49,094 bases of DNA from Bacteroidota bacterium (lineage in GTDB: Bacteria > Bacteroidota > Bacteroidia > UBA7662 > CANHCV01): contig CANHCV010000013.1 in assembly GCA_947459245.1 (NCBI GenBank), positions 1 through 49,094 on the forward strand, given 5' to 3'. The notes beneath the pieces were generated by a model. The model saw only the letters and a program-made list of their open reading frames with translations. It did not search any database and had not been told where the DNA came from. A program made the position numbers and the translations under genes. Below are positions 11,561-19,100 of this stretch, piece after piece. Every line of letters begins with the position of its first letter. Positions within the stretch are counted from its first letter, which is position 1.

Positions 11561-12018
11561 TATGCGTCCCCTCCATCTTTATCCCAAGGTGCAGTACCTG
11601 AGATGGTAATTCCGAGTGAACGAGCAGTTCCAGCAACCATTCGCATAGCGCTGTCTAATTTGAAAGCATTCAAATCAGGCATCTTGATTTCGGCGATTTC
11701 TTTCACCTGATCCCAAGTTACTGATCCAACTTTCTTCCTGTTAGGTTCTGCAGATCCTTTAGCGATCTTGGCAGCGTCGATCAATTGAATCGCTACCGGA
11801 GGAGTCTTCACCACGAAGTCGAATGACTTGTCCTTGTAAACCGTGATAACTACAGGTAAAACCTTACCGGCTTTTTCCTGAGTTCTCGCGTTGAATTGCT
11901 TACAGAACTCCATGATGTTCAACCCCTTTGAACCTAAGGCAGGACCAATCGGCGGCGATGGATTCGCGGCGCCTCCCTTTATCTGCAATTTGATAAAGGT
12001 CTCAATTTCCTTAGCCAT
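11560..12018 (-). CDS. rplK: 50S ribosomal protein L11
   Basis: A 152-residue GTPase-centre protein. The N-terminal domain contains the conserved Gly/Pro-rich segment [15 protein letters not shown] (about residues 15-29), and the C-terminal rRNA-binding domain ends with a Gly-rich SLGITISG segment. Somewhat longer than the E. coli protein because of a short acidic/Gly tail. It lies 15 bases after nusG and overlaps rplA by one base. Confidence 0.97.
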   Translation of the reverse strand: MAKEIETFIKLQIKGGAANPSPPIGPALGSKGLNIMEFCKQFNARTQEKAGKVLPVVITVYKDKSFDFVVKTPPVAIQLIDAAKIAKGSAEPNRKKVGSVTWDQVKEIAEIKMPDLNAFKLDSAMRMVAGTARSLGITISGTAPWDKDGGDA

Positions 12019-12033
12019 TATTAATTATTTAGT

Positions 12034-12585
12034 TTAAGAGATTCTTTCTACTTGATTGTAGTTCAAATCCAACGGAGTTTTACGTCCGAAGATTTTAACC
12101 ATTACTCGCAATTTTTTCTTGTCTTCGTTCACCTCATCAATCACACCAGTGAAATCGTTGAAAGGTCCATCGACCACTTTAACGGATTCTCCGATGATGA
12201 AAGGTACGGTAGCGAATGCAGCCGAATCGGTCAATTCATCCACAATACCTAACATTCTTTTTGCTTCGGATTCACGAAGTGGTGTTGGATTCTCTTTTCC
12301 AAGAAAATCGATCACGTTGGGAACATTTCGGATAATGCTGATTAAATCTGGATCAAGTTTGCCTTCAAGAAGCATATAACCTGGCATCATGTTGCTTTCT
12401 ACGACAACCTTTTTGCCATTGCGAATTTGTAAACGTTTTTCAACAGGAATTACTACCTGCGGAACTTTTTCGGCAGCACCAACACCAGCTACTTCTTGGA
12501 GAATATAATCTTTGATTTTCTTCTCTTTGCCGCTGATGGTACGCAGAACATACCATTTGAAATCCAACTTTTTTTCTGTACTCAT
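12034..12585 (-). CDS. nusG: transcription termination/antitermination factor NusG
   Basis: A 183-residue elongation factor that binds RNA polymerase. The NGN domain spans about residues 10-120 (KWYVLRTISGKEKK start, MMPGYMLLEG core) and the KOW domain about 130-180 (VVDGPFNDFTGVIDEV). No insertion is seen, so this is the housekeeping protein rather than a specialised paralog of the UpxY/LoaP type. It follows secE by 20 bases and precedes rplK, as in most bacteria. Confidence 0.97.
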   Translation of the reverse strand: MSTEKKLDFKWYVLRTISGKEKKIKDYILQEVAGVGAAEKVPQVVIPVEKRLQIRNGKKVVVESNMMPGYMLLEGKLDPDLISIIRNVPNVIDFLGKENPTPLRESEAKRMLGIVDELTDSAAFATVPFIIGESVKVVDGPFNDFTGVIDEVNEDKKKLRVMVKIFGRKTPLDLNYNQVERIS

Positions 12586-12605
12586 CTTAATTGATTCCCG
12601 TAGGA

Positions 12606-12797
12606 TTAGAACAACTGATACAAATTATCAAGCAATACGGAGAATACTTTATCCATCAGGAAGATGATCACTGAAAAAATCAGCGTACCAACCAAAACGA
12701 GGACAAGACTTTGGGTAAGTTCTTCCCATTTGGGCCAGGAAACATTTTCCAATAGCTCGGTATAGGAATCCTTGATGTATGTTAGAACGGATTTCAT
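12606..12797 (-). CDS. secE: preprotein translocase subunit SecE
   Basis: A 63-residue single-span membrane protein that clamps SecY. The amphipathic segment with the conserved NVSWPKWEEL motif (about residues 17-26) precedes one hydrophobic helix (about 29-50). I start it at the ATG at 12797: an in-frame GTG seven codons upstream lies inside the tRNA-Trp gene and is unlikely to be used. SecY is encoded in this window too, at 39094-40461. Confidence 0.93.
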   Translation of the reverse strand: MKSVLTYIKDSYTELLENVSWPKWEELTQSLVLVLVGTLIFSVIIFLMDKVFSVLLDNLYQLF

Positions 12798-12815
12798 GAC
12801 ATTATTTTCTTTTTG

Positions 12816-12888
12816 CACGGGCGGTAAGATTCGAACTCACGACCCTCGGTTTTGGAGACCGATGCTCTACCAGCTGAGCTACACCCGT
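12816..12888 (-). tRNA. tRNA-Trp (anticodon CCA)
   Basis: A 73-base cloverleaf on the (-) strand: acceptor ACGGGTG pairs with CGCCCGT (one G-T pair), the D-loop is normal, the anticodon loop CTCCAAA gives CCA, and the T-loop has the TTCGAATC consensus. The discriminator base is G, as expected for tRNA-Trp. The 3' CCA is not encoded. It sits between tuf and secE. Confidence 0.96.
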
Positions 12889-12912
12889 AAACCTGGTTTT
12901 TTTATAGACAAA

Positions 12913-12940
12913 GAGAACCGGAGTATAAATTCCGGTTCTC
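12913..12940 (-). promoter_or_regulatory. hairpin between tuf and tRNA-Trp (partial terminator or processing site)
   Basis: A perfect 10-bp stem, GAGAACCGGA with TCCGGTTCTC and an 8-base loop, starts 22 bases after the tuf stop. The bases after it on the (-) strand are TTTGTCTAT, a weak U-tract. It may attenuate tuf transcription before the tRNA-Trp-secE part, or mark an mRNA processing or 3'-end stabilising site. Confidence 0.6.
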
Positions 12941-12961
12941 CACGTCAATTTATGCTAGATA

Positions 12962-14149
12962 TTAATCTAAGATTTCAGTTACCTGACCAGCACCTACGGT
13001 ACGGCCACCTTCGCGAATCGCGAATTTCAAACCGATTTCCATAGCGATACTGTTGATCAACTCAACGGTGATGGTCAAGTTGTCACCAGGCATAACCATT
13101 TCAGTACCAGCTGGCAAAGAGATTTCTCCAGTTACGTCGGTAGTACGGAAATAGAACTGAGGACGGTATTTGTTAAAGAATGGAGTGTGACGACCACCTT
13201 CTTCTTTTGACAAAACGTAAACCTCTGCTTTAAACTTCGTGTGAGGAGTTACAGAACCTGGTTTAACGATAACCATTCCACGACGGATGTCGGTTTTTTC
13301 GATACCGCGCAACAACAAACCTACGTTGTCACCAGCTTCGCCGCGATCCAAGATCTTACGGAACATTTCAACACCAGTTACGGTAGATTTCAAGTTTTCA
13401 GCACCCATACCAAGGATTTCTACAGGGTCACCAGAGTTGATAACACCACGCTCGATACGACCAGTTGCTACAGTACCACGACCAGTGATCGAGAATACGT
13501 CTTCAACAGGCATCAAGAAATCTTTGTCTACAGCACGAGGAGGAGTTGGGATGAAGCTATCTACAGCAGCCATCAACTCTTCAATTTTAGCAACCCACTG
13601 AGGCTCAGCATTCAAGCCGCCCAAAGCAGATCCACGGATAACTGGGATGTTATCGCCATCGTACTTGTACTTTGACAACAACTCACGAACTTCCATTTCT
13701 ACCAAGTCCAACAATTCCATATCGTCAACCATATCCACTTTGTTCATGAATACAACCAACTCAGGAACGTTTACCTGACGAGCCAAAAGGATGTGCTCAC
13801 GGGTTTGAGGCATAGGACCATCGGTAGCAGCTACTACGATGATAGCACCGTCCATTTGAGCAGCACCAGTAACCATGTTCTTAACGTAGTCAGCGTGACC
13901 TGGACAGTCAACGTGAGCGTAGTGACGGTTAGCTGTTTCATACTCTACGTGAGCAGTGTTGATGGTGATACCGCGTTCTTTTTCTTCAGGAGCAGAGTCG
14001 ATTGAAGAGAAATCACGCATTTGAGCCATACCTTTTTCAGCAAGGACTTTGGTAATGGCAGCGGTAAGCGTTGTTTTACCGTGGTCAACGTGACCAATTG
14101 TACCAATGTTTACGTGTTCTTTGGTACGTTCAAATTTTTCTTTAGCCAT
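12962..14149 (-). CDS. tuf: elongation factor Tu
   Basis: A 395-residue GTPase that delivers aminoacyl-tRNA to the ribosome. G1 (GHVDHGKT) is at residues 19-26, G3 (DCPGHADY) at 81-88 and G4 (NKVD) at 136-139. Domains 2 and 3 follow with the conserved [13 protein letters not shown] and C-terminal [11 protein letters not shown] segments. It lies directly after four tRNA genes and before tRNA-Trp and secE, the same order as the E. coli thrU-tyrU-glyT-thrT-tufB-secE-nusG region. The leader is A-rich and has no Shine-Dalgarno sequence. Confidence 0.98.
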   Translation of the reverse strand: MAKEKFERTKEHVNIGTIGHVDHGKTTLTAAITKVLAEKGMAQMRDFSSIDSAPEEKERGITINTAHVEYETANRHYAHVDCPGHADYVKNMVTGAAQMDGAIIVVAATDGPMPQTREHILLARQVNVPELVVFMNKVDMVDDMELLDLVEMEVRELLSKYKYDGDNIPVIRGSALGGLNAEPQWVAKIEELMAAVDSFIPTPPRAVDKDFLMPVEDVFSITGRGTVATGRIERGVINSGDPVEILGMGAENLKSTVTGVEMFRKILDRGEAGDNVGLLLRGIEKTDIRRGMVIVKPGSVTPHTKFKAEVYVLSKEEGGRHTPFFNKYRPQFYFRTTDVTGEISLPAGTEMVMPGDNLTITVELINSIAMEIGLKFAIREGGRTVGAGQVTEILD

Positions 14150-14187
14150 TTTAGGTTCAGTTTAGTTTGTTTTTTTTCTTTTATTTG

Positions 14188-14259
<72 letters not shown>

Positions 14260-14271
14260 GGTGAAAATTGG

Positions 14272-14344
14272 AGCGGAAGACGAGGTTCGAACTCGCGACC
14301 TATAGCTTGGAAGGCTATCGCTCTACCAACTGAGCTACTTCCGC
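14272..14344 (-). tRNA. tRNA-Gly (anticodon TCC)
   Basis: A 73-base cloverleaf on the (-) strand: acceptor GCGGAAG pairs with CTTCCGC, anticodon stem ATAGC/GCTAT, loop CTTCCAA (anticodon TCC), T-loop TTCGAAC. The discriminator is U, typical of tRNA-Gly. No encoded CCA. Confidence 0.96.
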
Positions 14345-14364
14345 TTGCATTTCAACGCATGGTG

Positions 14365-14449
14365 TGGTGGGGAAAGAAGGATTCGAACCTCCGAAGTCGA
14401 AGACAGCAGATTTACAGTCTGCCCCATTTGGCCACTCTGGTATTTCCCC
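14365..14449 (-). tRNA. tRNA-Tyr (anticodon GTA), class II
   Basis: A tRNA with a long variable arm, as expected for bacterial tRNA-Tyr. Acceptor GGGGAAA pairs with TTTCCCC, anticodon stem GCAGA/TCTGC closes CTGTAAA (anticodon GTA), and the T-loop is TTCGAAT. The discriminator is A, followed by an encoded CCA (14365-14367). It is the only tRNA in the window with CCA in the DNA. Confidence 0.96.
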
Positions 14450-14464
14450 GGTTTAGAACATTTG

Positions 14465-14538
14465 AGCCTCCAGTCGGATTCGAACCAACGACCCCGAGAT
14501 TACAAATCACGTGCTCTGGCCAACTGAGCTATGGAGGC
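14465..14538 (-). tRNA. tRNA-Thr (anticodon TGT)
   Basis: A 74-base cloverleaf on the (-) strand: acceptor GCCTCCA pairs with TGGAGGC, loop TTTGTAA gives anticodon TGT, and the T-loop is TTCGAAT. The anticodon stem CGTGA/TCTCG contains a central T-T mismatch, whereas the other four tRNA genes here have fully paired anticodon stems. It is the first tRNA of the operon, with its 5' end about 59 bases after the inferred transcription start. Confidence 0.94.
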
Positions 14539-14562
14539 AATTCCATTTGTTCACTCAAAGAA

Positions 14563-14602
14563 CAATCCATTTCGTCCGGAATATTCCTTCTGAAATGGAT
14601 TG
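14563..14602. repeat. nested inverted repeat at the start of the tRNA/tuf transcript
   Basis: An 11-bp inverted repeat (CAATCCATTTC at 14563-14573 and GAAATGGATTG at 14592-14602) flanks a centre that contains a separate perfect 10-bp palindrome, GGAATATTCC at 14578-14587. The right arm touches the -7 box of the predicted promoter, so the palindrome spans the likely start site. It could be a protein-binding operator or a 5' leader hairpin protecting or timing the tRNA/tuf transcript. Confidence 0.65.
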
Positions 14603-14633
14603 CAAAATTATAACGCTTTTTTCAAAAAAAAAA
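14603..14633 (-). promoter_or_regulatory. predicted promoter of the tRNA-tuf operon
   Basis: On the (-) strand TAATTTTG (14610-14603) is a perfect match to the Bacteroidota -7 consensus TAnnTTTG. A TTTT tetramer lies at the -33 position with a 19-base spacer (consensus TTTG), inside a long T-run. The start site would be near 14597. A GC-capped T-run/A-run hairpin just after hpf (about 14614-14635) overlaps the upstream element and may also serve as the hpf terminator. Confidence 0.55.
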
Positions 14634-14647
14634 GCACTTCTGAAAAT

Positions 14648-14947
14648 TTATCTTCCTATTTCTTTTTCTTTGGCTTTTTTCAGTTGTTTTTTCAAGCCTT
14701 CAACGGCCAAATCTATGCTCTCTTCGAAGGAATTGCATTGTTCCTTAGCGAATAAGGTGTGTCCTGGTACGTTTAATTTTATTTCGGAAATTTTATTTTC
14801 TTTTTCCTCCGACTTTTCCAAACGCAGATAAACATCGGCACTAACAACTTTCTGATTTACGTTTTCAAGTTTTGAAACTTTCTTTTCTACAAATTCCAAC
14901 AAGGCACCGCTCGCCGAAAAATGAATGGATTGGGTGTTTATTTCCAT
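14648..14947 (-). CDS. hpf: ribosome hibernation promoting factor, short HPF/RaiA-type
   Basis: A 99-residue protein of the sigma-54-modulation/S30EA family, which binds the 30S subunit near the decoding centre and silences idle ribosomes. The beta-alpha-beta-beta-beta-alpha pattern and the N-terminal MEINTQSIHFSAS and C-terminal SFEESIDLAVEGLKKQL segments fit the family. It lacks the second domain that makes 100S dimers by itself, so it is the short form. It lies three bases after the recombinase gene in the rpsU-xerC-hpf set, common in Bacteroidota. Confidence 0.9.
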   Translation of the reverse strand: MEINTQSIHFSASGALLEFVEKKVSKLENVNQKVVSADVYLRLEKSEEKENKISEIKLNVPGHTLFAKEQCNSFEESIDLAVEGLKKQLKKAKEKEIGR

Positions 14948-14950
14948 AAT

Positions 14951-15850
14951 TTATGCTTTAGGATGTTTCTTTTTGTACATGTCGCGCAATCGCTCTATGG
15001 ATTGATGCGTGTAAACTTGGGTAGCTGCTAAGCTTGAATGGCCTAGCAATTCTTTTACGGCAACCAACTCGGCTCCCTCATCAAGCAGATGGGTAGCAAA
15101 CGCATGCCGAAACTGGTGGGGTCCTTTTTTAGTAGAAGTAGTTACCATCGTTAATGATTCTCGAACAAATTGATAAACGTGTGAAACGGTTAATGGCGTT
15201 CCTTTGGGATGAAGAAAAACTTCACTACCTGTAAACGACGGAAATTCCTCTTTCCGTATAGCAAGGTAACGTAAAATTTCTTTTTTCAAAAAATTTGTCA
15301 TAGGAATCATTCGTTCTTTTCCTCTTTTCCCAAACACTTTTATTTGACTTCCTGATAAATCTAGATCCTTTTGTTTCAATCCTACCAATTCCGCACGTCG
15401 AACACCGGTGGAGTACAAAAAAGAACACAAAATTCTTTTTAAGGAAGATTGGTAATCATCAACCTCTTGAAAAGCTTCAAATAAGCTCTCCATGGTTACT
15501 TGATCTACGCCTTCTACCAACTTCTTCGAAACCTTGGGTTTCTTTATTTTTTGAAGAGGATCTGTGGAAATCATTTGCTTTTTCAGCAAATACTTACTGA
15601 ATGATTGCAGGGAAGAAATTTTTCGATGAATGGTTTTGGGTTGATTCCCCTTTTCCGATAAATGAACCATGTAAGCCCGAAGGACGGTTGAATTTACTGT
15701 GGCGAACGACTGGATCTCAAACGAGTGTTGGATAAAAAAATAAAACTCGCGCAAATCCTGATGATAAGCGCGAGTTGTATGAGTACTAAATCGTTTTTCG
15801 AATTGCAAGTATTCGATGAACGATTGAATGTATGTTTCTTCAGCTTCCAC
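14951..15850 (-). CDS. tyrosine recombinase, XerC/XerD type
   Basis: A 299-residue enzyme that resolves chromosome dimers (dif-site recombination). The N-terminal core-binding SAM-like domain spans about residues 5-90 and the catalytic domain about 115-290. All catalytic residues are visible: Arg151, Lys175, His245, Arg248, His271 and the nucleophile Tyr280. Size and tight operon context (26 bases after rpsU, three before hpf) fit a housekeeping Xer protein rather than a mobile-element integrase. I cannot decide between XerC and XerD from sequence alone; no dif-like site was found nearby. Confidence 0.92.
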   Translation of the reverse strand: MEAEETYIQSFIEYLQFEKRFSTHTTRAYHQDLREFYFFIQHSFEIQSFATVNSTVLRAYMVHLSEKGNQPKTIHRKISSLQSFSKYLLKKQMISTDPLQKIKKPKVSKKLVEGVDQVTMESLFEAFQEVDDYQSSLKRILCSFLYSTGVRRAELVGLKQKDLDLSGSQIKVFGKRGKERMIPMTNFLKKEILRYLAIRKEEFPSFTGSEVFLHPKGTPLTVSHVYQFVRESLTMVTTSTKKGPHQFRHAFATHLLDEGAELVAVKELLGHSSLAATQVYTHQSIERLRDMYKKKHPKA

Positions 15851-15875
15851 GATGGAAAGCTAATCACAAACCGGA

Positions 15876-16070
15876 TTAAATTCCAGCTTGTTGCTGCATT
15901 TTTTGACGGTAAGCAGCGCGAATGATACCTTGACGAGAGGTAATGGACTTTTTCTCATAAGCTTGGCGGGAACGCAATTCTTTCATTACGCCAACCTTTT
16001 CAAATTTCTTTTTGAAACGCTTAAGAGCGCGGTCGATGCTTTCACCTTCTTTTACTTCAATCAGAATCAT
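15876..16070 (-). CDS. rpsU: 30S ribosomal protein S21
   Basis: A 64-residue, very basic protein of the 30S platform (family start EVKEGESIDRALKRFKKK at about residues 5-22). In Bacteroidota, S21 with S6 and S18 helps hide the 3' end of 16S rRNA, which explains the rarity of Shine-Dalgarno use. Here the predicted leader is only about 11 bases long and contains no Shine-Dalgarno sequence. It is the first gene of the rpsU-xerC-hpf group. Confidence 0.95.
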   Translation of the reverse strand: MILIEVKEGESIDRALKRFKKKFEKVGVMKELRSRQAYEKKSITSRQGIIRAAYRQKMQQQAGI

Positions 16071-16087
16071 AACAGTATTTTGGATTG

Positions 16088-16118
16088 CAAAAATAACAAA
16101 GAATTTTTATTGCGCAAC
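16088..16118 (-). promoter_or_regulatory. predicted promoter of rpsU
   Basis: On the (-) strand TATTTTTG (16095-16088) matches the TAnnTTTG -7 consensus exactly, and GTTG (three of four matches to TTTG) lies upstream with a 19-base spacer. The start would be near 16081. The bases just after the box (CAATCCA) are identical to those after the tRNA/tuf -7 box. Confidence 0.6.
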
Positions 16119-16127
16119 CTTTACCAT

Positions 16128-16160
16128 AAAAAAAGTGGGAGCAAATGCCCCCACTTTTTT
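16128..16160 (-). terminator. terminator of the large T9SS surface-protein gene
   Basis: An A6-GTGGG arm pairs with CCCAC-T6 around a short loop (AGCAAATGC plus adjoining C), 18 bases beyond the surface-protein stop. The stem is followed by a long U-run on the (-) strand, and the flanking A/T runs could let it work on both strands. It also isolates the rpsU promoter from read-through. Confidence 0.85.
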
Positions 16161-16178
16161 CAGATTGGAATAAACCGA

Positions 16179-19100
16179 TTATTTGATGGTAAGTTTTTGA
16201 ACAAACTCACCAGTTTCAGAAGATACTTTCAACAAGTACAATCCGTTAGCAACCTGATTCAAACCAAGAGTAATCAATTGATTTGGGTTTTCAAACGACC
16301 AAGTTTGAACCATTTTGCCATCCAAGCCAGTAAGAACAACTTGAACATTTCCTTTTACTTCTTGAGCAAAAGCAATATTGCAAACATCCTTGGTTGGATT
16401 AGGATAAATGTTCAATCCGTTGAAGTTGGAAGCAGAGGAAATTCCTTTGCTCATCACACGTACTTCAGGAGAAGTAGAGAACAAACCATGAAGGTCGTTC
16501 ATGCGAACGCGGAATTCATCGCCGTTGTTGGCACTAACTGTAGCGGAATAAACATCCATGGATTGGCGGTTAGTGTTACCGTTCACCTGACCAACAACTA
16601 CCCAGTTTGTACCTACCAATTTTTCAACGAAGAAACGAGCATTGGAAAATTCTTCAGCAACTTTCCAAGTTACTTCAGCAAAACTTCCTTTTTGAGAAGC
16701 TTCTACTTGGTACCATTCGGAAGAGATCGGGAAGATTGACTCATCGGTAGTTTCCATAGCACGTGGAGAAACAGCCAAACGAGCTTGTGGTCCACCTTGG
16801 AGGGTAGAAGTAGTTCCAATTCTTCCTACAAACGCATCATTGGTAGTTCCAGCAGCGCTTAATGAAACGTTCATGATGGTAGCGGAACCTTTGTAAGTAC
16901 CTGTGAAATAAGGAGTACCTACGTTCGATGCTGCTACACCATTGGTCATTTCATAGTCTGCACCTGAAGTTTTAGAAATGAAGCGAGGGTTGCCATTACC
17001 ATCAATACTAGAAACAAAACCGTCACCCAATGAACTTCCAGCAATGATGTGTCCGAAGAAATTGGAATTATTTTGAGCGAATCCAGATACAAGCAAGTTG
17101 GAACCTTGGTTTACCATTCCAGTTGTGAAGTCTTCACCTGCACCACCTGAAACTTTCAATGATTGATAAACCCCAGAAGAATTCCATTTTGCGAAGAACA
17201 AATCACGACCACCTACGCTAGGCAACAAGTTTCTTGCAATAGAACCACGAGATCCAATTCCTAGGTCGAAAGTACCCAATACGCAAACATTACCGCTGCC
17301 ATCGATGGCAACTTGATTACCAATTTCAGAACCAGTACCTGTAAGCGAACGAGCCCAAGAAAGTGAACCAGCAGAGGTTAATTTCGCAACAAACATATCG
17401 TAAATACCAGAAGATGCAAGTCCGAATGGTCCTAAAATATCTTTGTTGTTACACAAACCACCTGTTACATAAATATTGCCTGAGGCATCGGAAGTAATTC
17501 CACGCAAAACGTCAGCTTGAGATCCAGGACTGCTGTAAACCCAGTTAGAAGCACCAGTAGTACCATCGAATTGAGCAACATAAATATCAAGGTCTCCTCC
17601 AGAAGTAGTGTTGGTAGCGTCAATAACCATGGTACCATTGAATGTTCCACCAAGGCTAACGCTATTAGAAGATGGAGAATAAAGAATTCCTGCAACGGTT
17701 TCACTTCCTGTTCCACCAAAACGACGAGCCCAAGTAACAACTCCTGCTGGATTAATTTTAGCAACAAATCCATCTGAAGATCCAAGGCCGGTTAGGTTAA
17801 CTGAACCAATTTTCATGGATGTTGAGAATTGACCTGCAACAAAGATGTTACCAGAGTTGTCAAATGCAATACCAGTAATGCGTTCTGTACCCAAACCGGT
17901 GAAAGCACGTGTCCAAACTGGATTACCTAAGGTATCGTATTTGGTCAAATAACCTTCTTCGGTATTTCCACCCTTCAAGGTGTCGTTACCAATGATTAAC
18001 GTTCCACGGAAAGTTCCAGCGGTATAAACAACGTGATTTTGATCATAAGCAATGGTAGTACCGTTTTCATTGCCAGTAGCACCAGAAAGATTGTTAACCC
18101 AAGAAGCATTTTGAGTAACTCCAATGTTGTAAACGGTTAAAGCAGTGGTGTCGTTTCCACGGTTGATTTCACTTCCAAAAGTGGTGTAAGCACGAAGTAC
18201 CAAAGCACCAGAATTGGTTGAAGTCCATGGAGTAGTCATGGTTACATTAACAGAACCACCCACTGGCACGTTAGACAAAGCGAAAGATTGCGTTGTTTTA
18301 ACGGTACCGTTTTCAGAAAGCGTTACGCTTGCTGCTCCATTGTAGGTAACCGGTCCGAAATTCTTAATGGTTAAGTTCACGGTAGATGGTAAATTGTAGT
18401 TACCATTTGCGCCACCAGAAAGAGTTAAAGAAGTTACACCCAAATCACGTGCAGTTGAATCGTACATGCACAAAGAAAATGCTCCTGTAGCTGTACCATT
18501 GTAATCGGTTACTCGAACGCGAATGGTATCGCCGGGAGTAAGTCCAGAAAGGATGAGTCGGCTATGACCAGTTCCGCCTACAGCATCATCGTCATTACAT
18601 CCTACTGAAGTAAGTGTACCAGCACAAGTACCGGTGTAGGCGTTAACCACGGGATCGGTTAACAATGAACCAGCGACTTGACTTGTGCGAACCACAAAAC
18701 GACCAGATCCAGGAACTACCGTTCTGTACCAAACATCAACGTTACCGGATGTGGCCGTTCCGCAAGAAATGGTTCCACCGGTTGTAGAAACGGTAGCTCC
18801 AGTGTTCTTGGAAAGAACATTGTTGGTACAAGTGGTATTCAAAGTAACAGGAATGAAAGATGCTCCAGCACAATCGTCGTTACTTGGTTTCGTAGAAACA
18901 GAAATGGGTCCTACCCAAGTTGATGTTCCAAATCCTGACAAACATTCTGCACGTGCGTAGATGGAATAGGTTGTTCCAGGTTGCAAACTACTAATTGTAA
19001 AACTTGATGCATTCAAAGCAGAATTAGCTGTAGAAGTAGTTGTTGAAGTTGGAGCAGAAATGTTTGTACCGTAGTAAAAATTCATTCTGCGGAAACGAGA

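Noticed and set aside
14951-15850. Possible mobile-element integrase.
   Set aside because: It has the size and complete catalytic set of Xer housekeeping recombinases and sits in a conserved operon with rpsU and hpf; no attachment repeats were seen at the adjacent tRNA genes.
15888-16739. A 283-residue (+) open frame over rpsU, the terminator and the end of the surface protein.
   Set aside because: It runs through a real terminator and two confident genes on the other strand, and no family is recognisable.
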